Shown here piece by piece: positions 34,728 to 46,199 of a stretch of DNA of 64,000 nucleotides. Under the pieces are notes generated by a model. That model was not told the origin of the DNA and searched no databases. It worked only from the letters and a program-made list of their open reading frames with translations. The stretch comes from Macrocystis pyrifera (Eukaryota; Sar; Phaeophyceae; Laminariales; Laminariaceae). The translations under genes and the position numbers were made by a program. Within the stretch, counting starts at the first letter, position 1. Each line of letters begins with the position of its first letter. The stretch lies in the NCBI GenBank assembly GCA_031763025.1, contig JASSKH010000004.1, positions 2,046,001 to 2,110,000 on the forward strand, given 5' to 3'.

Positions 34728-34864
34728 AATGCCACTGCGGTAGCTCCAAGCCTACTAGGAAAGGAGGCGTGTGCGACTACGAGTGTGCTGGAGACTGTTC
34801 CAGGGCATGCGGGGGCGTCGGCTGCATGAGCATCTACCAATCCAACAACCGCAGGGGCTACTGA
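34728..34864 (+). pseudogene. Copy B exon 6
   Basis: 137 bases after a CTTCCAG acceptor. It encodes ECHCGSSKPTRKGGVCDYEC and the remaining WSC cysteines, then TGA. Intact by itself, but out of frame with exon 5. Confidence 0.85.
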
Positions 34865-36227
34865 GAACCCAACGCATTTCGCCAGTCAACACTCCACAAT
34901 GCAGTGACTGTATGGCCCGTTCTGGTTTATTTGTTTGTTCAAATGGACGGTGGTTGCCAACGTGCGATCGGCCACGAGCACTGTCGACAGCAAGAAAGTG
35001 CATCTCTGTGTTTCAACGCTTAGCGGGCAGAGTCCCTTAGGCTACGATCGATTGTCAAAAACCCAAAACGTGTGGACGGGCAAAACGTCTGCGTCTGTGG
35101 TTAGATCGGATGGACTATGTGTTCTTAGGTCACACCATTCGGACGGAAAATGCAATAATGCGTGAGGGTGTAGAATGGAATAGCGTCTTTCCATTTCACA
35201 ACGATCGAGAGAACGACGTAGATGTCCACTGCCTCGAGCGTCAGGCGGGGTTTCCAGTCGTACTATTTTATACCAGTAGATGCTACATATCATGTACCCG
35301 GATTTTACTTTTCCACCAGCGTCAAGGCGAGGGTCGTTTGCATCAAGTATAGTCGACAGCTCGTGGGGCGTGTTTAGCAAGTCCAGCGTGTCATGGTTTT
35401 CATGGAAAAGAAAAAAACGGTCCAGTATCTTTATGTATATAGCAGAGTAAAACACTGCCGTCTTCAATGAATGTAGCTAAATGATTGTCTTTGGGCTTGA
35501 ACTGTTAGCTACGACCCAAGCGTGGGGTGCCCAACTATCTATATATACAAGTTGTCTCACGATGGCATGTCGTATGCATGGGGAAGGCTGTTTAAAATTA
35601 AAGGCTCCATTCTCAGGTATTCTCATCGAGAGAACCGACTAGGGAGTGACTGCAGTGCTGCCGAACTAGTTCAGAGCGTTCAAACAAATCACTAGTTCAG
35701 AGCATTCAAACAAATCAGTGCGTGGGCAAAGTTAGCTGCTCGCGTGTAGTCTTCTTGGGCAAGCGTGGAGTAAGGCCGCTGTGTCACGCGTGCCAAAACA
35801 ATGCGGCGTACTGGCAATGCAGGCAAGATACAGGTGGTACTAGAGGGAATCGGCGTATATCAGGCAAAAGCTCGTGCTTTTAACAACAGGTTCGACATGC
35901 GTGATAACACCCGAGATTTATACGTTACTAGTAAGATGCGCCACGTCCCGTCCTCGCCCCTTGTATAACCATTAACAAGCCAACAATAAAAATGTGTGAG
36001 AACGATACAAGTCTCCTTAGGTACATGGGTACTCATTTGACGAAATCGTTTCATTTTGGGGGGAGTGTCTATCGATTGTCGCGGAAAGAATCAAGACAAA
36101 CATTCGCCGACTGAAATTTTTGACGATGCCCCGAGTGGAAATTATATATTTGTTTTTTCACCTGTGTGTTTCTGATTTCTCCTCGGTGGTGGCATGATTT
36201 TAAAAAATAGTGGAGCCATTGTTTTGA
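34865..36227. other. 3' flank of copy B, non-coding
   Basis: A diverged counterpart of 19069-20860. It lacks the MITE found there in units 1 and 3. A short direct duplication (ACTAGTTCAGAGC) is at 35660-35705. No gene recognised. Confidence 0.55.
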
Positions 36228-37017
36228 AGTCAAAAACTAGGATTGGAAAGGCCGGTCTCCGATCGGTTATGTTTCTGACTTGATTGTCAATTGCTATTCT
36301 TCTTGTCGTCCGTCGGATCGAATGTACAGTTTCTGTGTGTGTTTTCTGGAGACGTTTGATGTAAGGGAGTGACTTTTCATATATTGACTATTAATAAGCA
36401 CAAGAAAAGGGGTAGGGAAGTAGGTTCTAACCTGCTTCGCCATATTGCTCGTGGGGTCAGAGAGGTCTTCATCTTTCAGCAGCTGCACCCAACCACACAG
36501 ACATGCTCATTTCTCGCTTCTTCCTCGAGCAGCGTGTGGGCTTGACACGCCGGACGTTCTCCTCCATCTTTTCCTCGAGGCCATCGTATCGCTGGATTTC
36601 TTCGAGAGTTACCAAAGCTACCGATCATCGATACCGCACGCCGCGGGCGTCGGGTGCTGCCACGTGCTGCTGACGGCCGTAGACAATGATGTACCACGCT
36701 GACTCGCGCCCCGCAGCAACACAAGTGACAGCAGCCAAGCCATCGTCGCCGATGTTGTGGTGCGGGGTCGTGTGGTATGCCGTGTTGTTGTGTGGGTTAT
36801 GATACTCGTACGAGTATGCGGCGGGACGTTTTAATTTTTCCGATGCATGAATCAGACTGGCGAGTTAGATCGAAAATCTCAGTTTTGTCGACTCTTTGAT
36901 TCAGCTGGAAATCATAGTCGAAACATTTTGGATTGGAAAGGCGCTTTTTCATTTGGATAAAAACGCCATTTTTTTTCTCCGATCGGAAACCGGCCTTTTC
37001 AATCCGTGCTTCCGACT
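36228..37017. mobile_element. ~790-bp terminal-inverted-repeat DNA element
   Basis: The left end reads AGTC, then GGATTGGAAAGGCCGG and TCCGATCGG (36228-36266). The right end is its complement, CCGATCGGAAACCGGCC to CAATCC and GACT (36979-37017). Together these give a ~39-base imperfect TIR. Units 1 and 3 lack it. The centre (about 36490-36760) is GC-rich with an open frame on each strand (36445-36702 plus, 36724-36476 minus) unlike the AT-rich flanks, which could be a captured gene piece. No transposase. No clear target duplication. Confidence 0.65.
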
Positions 37018-37529
37018 GCATAAGAACTGGCGTTACGATAGCGAATCCTTATCGTATGATGATTGTCACGACATCTCCCAAGCTCAGAATTTAACATTGT
37101 ATCCACGAAATTCAAAATGAAACATTTTGCAGCGATACCAAAGACGGACATCTTACAACCTTCAAGTCGTACCATGATTGTGTTATGCTATTGATAGGCT
37201 ACGTACTCGGCCAATTTGTTTTTTGAATCGGGAAAATTACCAGTTTTGATGTACACTTTACATAAACAAGTGGCATAGTAACATGATCGTTATAAATAAG
37301 CAACACGACGATCATGCAGTTTGTGTTTCGGGCCCATCGAGTTTTTTTTATGGCGTTGTTTTTTTCGCGCAGTACAAACAACATCTCATCACAACTGCTG
37401 TATATTGTATCCCGCAACAAATTGAATGATGCATCTATAGCATATGCTTGCGTTTGCCCGGGAGCAGATTTTGATTATTATGCCCGGAACGTTGTTTTGT
37501 GAGTTTCTTTTTATACTATTTAATTTTAA
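37018..37529. other. Non-coding flank, unit 2
   Basis: Aligns with 20860-21340 in unit 1. AT-rich. No gene seen. Confidence 0.5.
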
Positions 37530-37845
37530 CCATCACTTTTACTTTCCAGCCTAATTAGTAGGAGGATTTACCCTCAACGATCTTCTGGACAAGCCGTGGT
37601 CACATGTTTCGTCTCTTTTCCCCCCCGGTACGTGCCTTTAGTTTTTATCACGCATAGGGTTCAGCATTCCCACTGCTCGTCGATTTTCATCGAATGTACA
37701 GCTAACTCACGCTCTCGTGCTTTTCGCTAATCAACTTTTTGCAAGAACAAGTCCGTACGAATATGCACTCGGTGAGACTCGACCTCACGAAATTGATATT
37801 GATAGGCTCGTGTACCACCTACAAAGCCACCGGGGTGTGCGGGAT
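37530..37845 (-). mobile_element. tRNA-derived SINE, copy 3
   Basis: Minus-strand copy of the family at 27975 and 30488, with the same CGATCTTCTGGACAAGC body block (37578-37594) and a decayed A/B-box head (TCGACCTCACGAAATTG region near 37780). Units 1 and 3 are uninterrupted here. Confidence 0.7.
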
Positions 37846-38490
37846 TATTTACATTGAGTTTGACCATTTGGAATCGTTACCGAAAACGTTGGTCGAAGGA
37901 TACCATTAGTTAAAAAATACAGGTGAAAACCAATTTCCACTTTTATGTTTGAGCATCATCATCTATTTGCGAAAGAAGACGGCGGGTGGGTCATTGTCTC
38001 GGTTTTGTCAGTGCAACAAGTGGTAGAACCTGAAAAAAGCAGATATCATCCTCAAATAAATACCCCTGCGTATAGATGAGCTTTTGCACATGAACGCGTC
38101 GGCAAGCTTCAGCACCCTGTACCATGATCGTTACTCCTGGGATTTGCTCATCTGTTGTTCTAGGTCGAACGAGTGAGGCCGTACATGGAAACCGAACCAA
38201 TTTCCTCTGTTGGTACGTTACTTCACGTGGATTTGACATGGAGTTCGACCGAACCGGGCTCGCGCTTCTCAGAGTGCTTACGACTATTTGGTGGAAGGTA
38301 CCCTGACCCAAGCTTCTTTTCTCCAGGGGAGTCGTTCAGAGTTATGACGATGTTGTCACTTTCGGACAATAATACCTGGAAGAGATTCCAGATATACATG
38401 GACGTTTTATATTATTATTATGCTTGTGTTCCGACAATGTAGCGTAGATGCCGTCCCGACATAAACCGAATATCCTTCCGTAAATCAGTA

Positions 38491-39125
38491 CTACCGCTCA
38501 AACGCTTCTATGCCAGCTGTTTCCCAAATTCCATACCCCACATCATTTAATTTTAGCTGTCGGTATAGCATATCCATATCCTCACCAACGTTCCATCTCC
38601 AGGTTATTGGCCGCATTCCTCCGGCTTCTTCCTCCTTTCCCCTAGCGGCCTGGCGGTCCCTCAGGGCTCGTTTACACATAGGTACTCTGCTTGAAACCGC
38701 GACCTGGGTGGTCACCGAGATTATCTGAAAGAGACGTTCTTTGCAGACGCCTTTCCGCGCCAGGGCGTCCATTTCACTATACTTGCCACTACCTGATCAA
38801 TTAGATAGCTGCCCTTCCTTTCCGAGGCGCCCGAAGCTTTCCACCACGAGGGTGGCGAGTTTGTAGTTGCGCTCGTCGAATGACACTCGTCCCGGACGAG
38901 CGTAGTGACTATGCTTGCGCGCCTCAGACATGGAGGCAGCTGATGCGTCTCGGTAGCGTTGTATGCCCGCATGTGGATCCCCGCTTGGGCATCCGCATAC
39001 GTGACGTCGAGGAGTATCGCTTTATTGCGATACTCTGATGTCGTAGCATGTCGGCGTCCTCCCGCCTCGATGATGATGTCCATGCGGAGGTCTCTGTTTG
39101 CTTGGAAGGGGGCTGCGCTTTCCAT
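38491..39125 (-). pseudogene. Retroelement C-terminal fragment resembling a restriction-like endonuclease domain
   Basis: Minus-strand frames give, in order, LRMDIIIEAGG, NKAILLDVTYADAQAG, then (shifted) FDERNYKLATLVVESFGRLG, then LIDQVVASIV, then (shifted) ARKGVCKERLFQIISVTTQV and a C-terminus ending at 38491. The D...LDVT pattern followed by KY/KL...VESFG resembles the C-terminal restriction-like endonuclease region of R2-type non-LTR elements. At least two frameshifts. The surrounding ~0.7 kb (38430-39130) is absent from units 1 and 3. No RT part is present. Confidence 0.5.
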
Positions 39126-39130
39126 TTGGT

Positions 39131-40330
39131 GACGAAATGGACATTCTTGTAAAGGTGCGGGAGATCGGTTGCATCAGAGGCATGGAAAAGCTCTTCTTTT
39201 TATGGTTGGGAGAAAATAGAGCTGTATCGACAACATTTTACACTACCCCGGAGAAAAATGTAAACAACGTAGTTGGGTGGCTCTCGCAAAATATCTGGTG
39301 GGAGTTCGGAAATAGTAGGACAGATTCGATGATTTCCGGGGCAAAACACGCCTGTGAAGGTGTTGCAACCCACACCTCCAGATATGAAATCAGTCTTCCA
39401 GTAGAAATGGCCTATGTCCCATATGCCATCCTCCCCGGTAACCTATATGCTCCCAGTGTACAGCGATGATCTGTTCTTCTCGGAGATATTTTAGGGGACG
39501 GGGCAGCGCCAGCGACCTAGGGTCTCAAACGTGTGCTCTTTAGTACTGTAGACACAAACGACTATATCTCATGTACATTACACCATGTTTGCCTATACGA
39601 ACCGGACCCTCGAACAACCCTTTATAACAAGCACGAGAATATATACGATGTGTATTAATGTCCTTTATAACGAACAATATTATATGCGATGTGTATATCT
39701 GTCGATGTACAAAATGCTATTTTGGCGCATATCGGCAAAATCTAGTTTTCCGGCCACCGGTGTTCTCCCGTGATCTCGGCTGCGGGGCACGCAGGGGTCC
39801 CGCTGGTACACTACATACAAGTTTCAGCTCTTGTCGAACTCCTTCGCGTGCGATTTGGAAATTCAAATCCTTGGCGGGCTAGTTCTTTACGACGGGAAAT
39901 CGCGCAAACAAAATACCTGCACTGCACGCGTATACCTTATTTATGCTCAGTAATACCATGGCCAAGTGTCAAGGTACTACAGCAGTAGTAGAAGCATTCA
40001 ACACGTTTTGGATACGACATAACAAGTCGCTCCGCTCCACGGGCGGCTTCCACCAGCTTGGCTAGCTCAGGAAGACGGATGGAACAGCGAAAAAAAAGCG
40101 AATGATGATATATTTTCGGGTATCATTCCGTAGTACCGTGGCCGCAAAAATAAAAAATAATGTTGGAGTCCTTGGAGTTCACAGACTAGTAGTGATCGGT
40201 TATCGAGGTAGTGCACATTACTCGTCGCAATTTTTCTCACTGGTGCCACGCACGTTTGCAACATTGAATCTACTTTGCTTCTACTACAGAAGAATCTGAT
40301 GGAAGCTTGTTTCTATCCGGAGATGGGAGA
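39131..40330. other. Distal 3' flank of unit 2, non-coding
   Basis: A diverged counterpart of 21930-22556 and 23540-23940 of unit 1. It lacks the ~980-bp segment carrying the decayed coding-like frame. It ends in the block that precedes each unit start. Confidence 0.5.
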
Positions 40331-40689
40331 CATAACTTAATTACGGCACAATAATCTAAAACAGAACATGCACGCCGCAACGTACACCCCTGCTTTCGGG
40401 CATTTCGTTCTTCGACACCATACTCAAGGCCGCTGTGTCCGGCGAAGCAAACATCTGAATATGAGCCTTGCATGCACTTGCTTGGACTAACATGACAGAT
40501 TCATGCACGTGCATGCAAGGCCAATATAACGTTATACATTACAAGCGGTGTACATATATATTGTATGGGCTTGCATCAAGGATTTACAGAGAAACATGAT
40601 TCCAGGAGTATTGTTTGGTTCCGAGTCGTGACGGTACTCGACTACGATATAGATAGGCTGAAAAACGCGGGTGAAGGTACAGGGTCTAA

Positions 40690-43395
40690 CTTCATTTGTG
40701 CGATTCTCGGATAGAAGCAAAAAAGGTGGTAAACGGGATCGTATTCCGCGGCTGTGGGCGACCGCTGCTGCTGCCTACAGGGGACCAGGGTGGCTGTTGG
40801 GTCCCACGCGGCTTCTCCGGAAGGCTGATTTCATTTGGGCGCTTTGTGGATGGAAGCAAAACGGACCATATCCGACTCGGGCCAAGGTGCAGGATATGGA
40901 AAGGCCCAAAGGTTCGCACCACCCATGGAAATTGCTTCTATTGTTTTCCTCCTCTGTAAGTGGCTCAAATGTGCTACAGTAGTAGTAGTATTATATATGC
41001 GTGAGGAGTTGTGCCCGTTATCACCTGATTCGTGCCGCACGATCGTGCTCTCGGCAGGTCTCGCCTATAACCCTCAATGGGTTATTTTTCAGACCTCATT
41101 ATTGTTGGTATACCTTGACTATCACACATCATGTCGTTGCGTTACCTAAAACTAAGAACAGGGCACACCTGCGCACAAAGTACTGCGGTACAGGTGAACA
41201 AAACACATTCAGACGGAAAGGGTCACAGATAAAGGAGTTTCAGCCCACTATTAACAAGACACGCACAACACACAAGTCACCACAAAAAAAGAGAGGAACA
41301 ACAGTTGACAATATTTTTCTAATTAGTACAAACGCACCTGGTACTATTACGAGTATACCCCAAAGACTCGTCGAAAATGTCCCGAACGTTTCGAACTCTT
41401 ACGTAACAGTCGAAGCAGCAGTGTGACCGTGGCCACCCTGAGAGCCCCGCGGGGTCTCACTTTCCAGGATATTAAAACAGCGATTCCTATAAGTGGCGGT
41501 CGGAGTGTTTTTATATGTATAAAAAGGGTACACGGTGTAGACTTTAATAGTCGATGTCATAATAGTTGATAGATATGTGTAAAAAGGGTACACGGCATAG
41601 ACTAATAGCCCATGTCATATTATACCTGGTACCTGGTATTAAATATAATACCAGGTACTTTATTCAGCAGAAGTACTACTAACTGTACTACTGTACTGGT
41701 AGGTATAGGTTACCCAGCTACTACAGTGCTGCTATACTCGTACCGCATACCCGTGTGCAATATTCATGTTACTGACACAATTCTCCAGAGCGTTAGTGGT
41801 CTACCGCAAGACCGGAAAACGTTTTTAAGGGGGGTTGGATACGTATTCTTGTACCAGATGTTATTGTACTGGTCATAGAGCCCGATTAATTTCGGAAGAG
41901 CTACGTTACAGCTGTGGATCGGAGATAATTATCCATTGTTGGGTATGCACCGGTTTAGTGGAAGAGCCATTTGAACAAATAAGTGGGGCTTCTTGGATTA
42001 GGAGTAAAGTCGCACGAGCAAACTTCAGGCAGACCCGGTCACCCCTCAGAACCGCCGAGATCAACATCATAGCTATCTGCATTTGCACGACGTTACGAAT
42101 GAACCGCAAGCCAACCACATGCTCTCGACTGAAATATTGATAGTGTAACAGAGCTTTGTAACAAAGATAATATACACTTTTGGCGATGGAGCATCTACAC
42201 CAACCTCAACCACTACCTCCGGGGAGAAACCCCTTCCAACGTGTAGTTACATCACAGTCTCAATGAATGTTATTTACAGAAACACATCAAACACATGATT
42301 TTGCTTACAAAACTTTATCAAGCACCCTACTAGAACGGCATAGCGGTCCCGCTGAGGGTCGAACTCCCGTACAACTAAAGTGTTCATGTGCCCCATTTAA
42401 GCGCTTTTGACCGTTCCCATAGTGTAGGTCCTTGAATGCTAAATAATGGTGATGCTGTGCTCTTACTATTACGGGGGTCCATAGTTAACGGGACCAAATT
42501 TTGTCAGTAAAAATAGGTAAATATATAGGTTTTTATGTATACCATAGGTCCTATTAACTATGTACTCCCGTAATAACATTCGCTACTGTATAGCAGTACA
42601 AGGTGAGTGGTTCGACCCCGAGATTGCAGACTATAGTCGATGATTCGAAGTGAACTTATACGTACGTGGTCTAGTGCGCAAGGCCTGTGCGGGAATGCTT
42701 TATCGTCTTGGAGTATAGATAGGTCCTTCTGAGCAGAACAATAATGGTGGTTCGTGATGTGTGCCCCAATTTTAATAGATTCTGGTACTCATATGTCATG
42801 GTGAGGGGTTGGCTGCGGAGGTTTGGGACAAGGTTAGTAAGGTAGTTCGAGTTGACGATGCACGCGGTACACTGGGTAAGGCGGTGACCAGGAACAAGTT
42901 GTTTGCATGTTCGATCTTCAACGACAACGCATTGTCGTCCTTGAAGCATGGGTCGTTGCGAGTCAAACAAGAGTTTCAATGATGTGTTCCTAGTGCTGCA
43001 GATTGTATCTAGTAGTTCATAGCAAGGGACTCGGCCCGGAAAGAGCTGACGAGATTATTAAATGTTTCGACCTCAAAGGTATATATATATAGATATAAAT
43101 ATTTTACGAAAAATATACCTGTCGAGTTATTTCAGCCGATAGCCTGCGATTGCTTTGCGAAATATTAATATCGTCGTGTAGTGGTTGTGTTGATCTCGCC
43201 AGGTCAGGGGGGTGACTGAACTTATCCTTTTTCTCGTTCGATTGCACTCGAAATTCAACCAGCCCCACATATAGGAAATTTAATATCGATTACTCGGCTC
43301 CTATCTAAATTGTATTGATACCAAAATTGTTTTGTCCGTTGGAAAGCACTTTCTCTTGTTGATCAATTTCAGTCACGCTACTGAAATAACTCGAT
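40690..43395. other. Unit 3 non-coding upstream block
   Basis: Aligns with 5300-7310 of unit 1. It includes a shortened ~120-bp repeat (40690-40870), a 62-bp direct duplication around GGGTACACGG (41520-41630), and one MITE. An AT microsatellite is near 43079-43100. No gene recognised. Confidence 0.55.
42469..42573 (-). mobile_element. Mariner-like MITE, copy 5
   Basis: TIR-bounded ~105 bp, TA on both sides. Core in the same orientation as copy 1. Unit 1 is empty at the matching position (about 6580). Confidence 0.85.
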
Positions 43396-43399
43396 TGAC

Positions 43400-45013
43400 A
43401 ATCGTCTCGTCCCGCCTCAGGACCTACTGCGAGACCGATCAATTACTCCAGAAATAACATCGCGCCTTCCGCCCTGCACTATCAACGATTGATATGTTGT
43501 CGTCGTGCGCCGGTTGCAAGAGCTTGGACGACAGGGGAAAATCCCCCTGTACTTGTGCTTTGTCGATCTGAAGAAAGTGTACGACTCTGTCGACCGAGAG
43601 CTGTTATGGGAGGCAATCACACGCTTTGGGCGTACCAACCAAGATGCTGAGAACTATCCGAGATTTCCACGATGGCATGCGGGTCGCGTGCGTACGGATG
43701 ACGGCGAGCACTCGGAATAGTTTGATGTCACGCAGGGGCTGCGGCAAGGCTGTGTACTATCATCGGTACTGTTCAAGGTATTCTTCGCTGCCTCGTTACG
43801 CGTCGTGCTAATACGCTTCAGCCATGACGAAGCCATCGTGGGGGATTTGGTCCAACTCAGTCATGCTGGAGTAGTTGGAACAGAAATGCAAGAGCCGATG
43901 GCGTGCGTGTGAAGGGTTGTATGGGATATGTTGTACGCCAATGACGCAAGAATTGTCTCGATGTCGGCTGAAGGGCCCGCGAAAAAATATTACAGTCGTT
44001 GTGACTCTCTTCGAAGCAGAAGGCCTCACGGTGTCGGAAACGATAACAGAGACAATGCTGCTTTAAATACCAGACCAGACAACCCTCGTGCCACCGCTCG
44101 TGGTCGAGGTAGCAGGACAGAGGTATGAGCAGACGGTCCAGTTCTTATACCTAGGCGGCATTATCCACGAAAACGGTAACCTCTGGCTCGAAATCGACCG
44201 CCGAATCTGTCTTATGCGAGCATGCCTCAAACCGTTCGTCCCGGAGCTGTATGATAGGACGACCGCCCCCCTTAGCCCGCTAGTCCGAGTACTGAAGGCC
44301 GAGGTGATTGAGACCCTGCTGTGTAGGTGTGTAAACTGGACCCTCAGAGCGCAAGACTTTGCCAAGCTTGGAACATCTCACCACCAATTCCTGTTGCGAG
44401 TCAGTGGCTTCCAGTGCTGGCTTCCTACCGACCATACCACCCTCTTGTACGCGAAGGCCCTCAAGACGACACGTTGCGAGAGCATCGAAACGACCATTCG
44501 CAAACGGCATCTCTTCTTTGCGGGAGGTGTGGCACGGTAAAGCAAGGAGCGACTACCCAGTCGGGTATTGTTCGGCACGATGGTTTGTTGGGAAAACCCG
44601 AGACCTGGCGAAGCGTTTAAGACCTGGCATAGGTGCATAATCAAAGACCTTAGGGAGTTCCGAGCCACCGAAGGGTTAACAGAACTTACCCCCGTGGTGT
44701 TTGAAGTTGAGACTGCTCTGTGGTCCACTGCGGAAAAAATGGCGGGGAAGTAGTACCGGGGGATCTTTGAAGCAGCCGAACGGTTCATGATGAGGTGAAA
44801 CAGGGCTGAGGCTGAGCTTACTAGGAAGCGCCGCACGTGTGTCGTGGTTAGTGTCCAAGGGAATGGCGGGAGGGGGGGCAACAGGAGGAGTGGCAGAAAA
44901 CCCGACCAAGGGAATGCGGAGAGGGGGGGGGGGGCAGGAATAGAAGGGAAACTGCAGGGGACGAAAGTAGGGGGGAGATGGCCGACAGGGTAGCAAGGCA
45001 CCGGGCAGACTAG
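43400..45013 (+). pseudogene. LINE reverse transcriptase, copy R2, 5'-truncated and inactive
   Basis: Starts near the GFRP region of the RT and continues to the C-terminus. Recognisable blocks: RRLQELGRQGKIPLYLCFVD (43512-43570), DLKKVYDSVDRELLW, GLRQGCVLSS (43735-43764), and MLYANDARIVS (43928-43960). The catalytic YADD is YAND here, losing the first Asp of the pair. In-frame stops (for example after EHSE at 43720) and shifts add to the damage. A post-RT block (FLYLGGIIHENG near 44150) and C-terminus follow. It is inserted in unit 3 between blocks matching 7310 and 7460 of unit 1. Longer minus-strand frames here are shadows. Confidence 0.9.
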
Positions 45014-45842
45014 GAAGTAGAACATGCCTATACTATCCGTGTCACCAACTGGTGCAGCTGCTCTGAACGTGGTCTTCCTTGTCTTCCTTTTGTTTATATT
45101 TAATTCTTGCGCTGAGCCTGTGTGCTTTCCATTTTATTTATTTGTCTTCCTTTCTTCTATTGAAAAGCCTTACTGAAGGAGTCGTGTGGCGTGGGTGGAT
45201 ATCGAGCCTGCGTTGCTAGTTTCGTTTTGTCTGTCGACGAGGGGCCGGGCATAGTTGACGATTGCAGGACCGAGGCGGCAGACAGGGTAGCAAGGTGCCA
45301 GGCGGACTATTAGAGCAGAGATAACCTGGCTACGTATGCTATTTGTACCATAAACTGCTGCCGCCGACCGGAGAATGCTTTGTTCTTTGGTTGGCCTGTT
45401 TTTTTCCCTTGGTGCTTAATCGTTTACTCTGTTTAAGACGAGTAGCGGTGTTTTTTTTTCTCTCTCTTTTTTTTTCCAGCTCGTTCGTTTCAAGTGTCTG
45501 ACACGTCCCTGCGGGGGGGGTACGACAGTTTGTTTCTTTCATATTTTTTCTTGTTTCTTTTTCTCTTTCGATTTCTCTTCTTTGTTTTTGTATTTTGTAT
45601 TTTTTTCGTTTCGGTTCTCTATTGCATGCAATGTGAATGTCGTGCTTGTCGTATCCAGAATGATGACATGGCATTGCATTGCCCGCTGTGCTTACTGCAT
45701 ACGTGGCAACGTAGTGTCTCTGTGGCGTAGCCTTGTGACCACAGAACTTGTATATCTTCTAGGATTGAAGAATCGACACGGACACTGGTTGTGTGCTGGA
45801 TGCCAACAGGTAGAAAGAACGGGTTAATGCGTAGAATACACA
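45014..45842 (+). repeat. LINE R2 3' UTR
   Basis: ~0.83 kb, the clearest uninterrupted forward copy of this UTR. It contains T-rich blocks and a GCCCGCTGTGCTTACTGC block, and ends GTAGAAAGAACGGGTTAATG. The (AAC)n tail is nearly absent in this copy. Confidence 0.8.
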
Positions 45843-46095
45843 CAGACAGCCCATTCTATCAGATAACGATCAAACAGGTGGTATCGTCGAAATCATTGGC
45901 ATCAATAACGGTTTAAGTTTTTTCTGATTTCTTTAAAACAAAAATCAGTTGACAGACAACTTTTTATGTACGATTTCAACATTGTGCGTGTATTTGTCCT
46001 GTGTGCCATGTTCTTGATTTTTTCAACTGGCTTCAAAGTATCCCTCGAAAAATATCGTTTATGATCTGTATTACTAAAGTTGGCTATTTCGACTA

Positions 46096-46199
46096 TTACG
46101 GGGGTCCATAGTTAACAGGACCTATGGTATACATAAAAACCTATATATTTACCTATTTTTACTAACAAATTTGGTCCCGTTAACTATGGACCCCCGTAA
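46096..46199 (+). mobile_element. Mariner-like MITE, copy 6
   Basis: TIRs TTACGGGGGTCCATAG and CTATGGACCCCCGTAA, TA flanks. The empty site in unit 1 is near 7698. About 1.35 kb upstream of the copy C start. Confidence 0.85.

Larger units (their letters stand above)
33227..34864 (+). pseudogene. vWA-WSC gene, copy B: exons 4-6 only, frameshifted
   Basis: Three exons remain: 33227-33741, 33922-33981 and 34728-34864, with the same splice sites as copies A and C. Exon 4 is open and encodes the beta region, a shorter linker (20 residues fewer) and STYLGCYVDDSRH. Exon 5 is 60 instead of 61 bases: one base is missing after TACTTCG (about 33966), so the second half of the WSC domain is out of frame. 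Exons 1-3 (signal peptide and vWA) are gone through two deletions. Intron 5 carries a SINE-like insertion. It is the most diverged of the three copies and has no route to a secreted product. Confidence 0.9.
23941..40330. repeat. Segmental tandem duplication, unit 2 (carries truncated copy B)
   Basis: Starts with the same block as unit 1. Two internal deletions (junctions near 27695 and 33128) and several insertions (24157-26140, 27975-28290, 29080-30815, 30911-32957, 34195-34560, 36228-37017, 37530-37845, 38430-39130) explain its differences from unit 1. Confidence 0.8.

Noticed and set aside
44378-45025. 215-codon minus-strand open frame
   Set aside because: Antisense to the LINE R2 C-terminus; the plus strand carries the recognisable RT-associated sequence.
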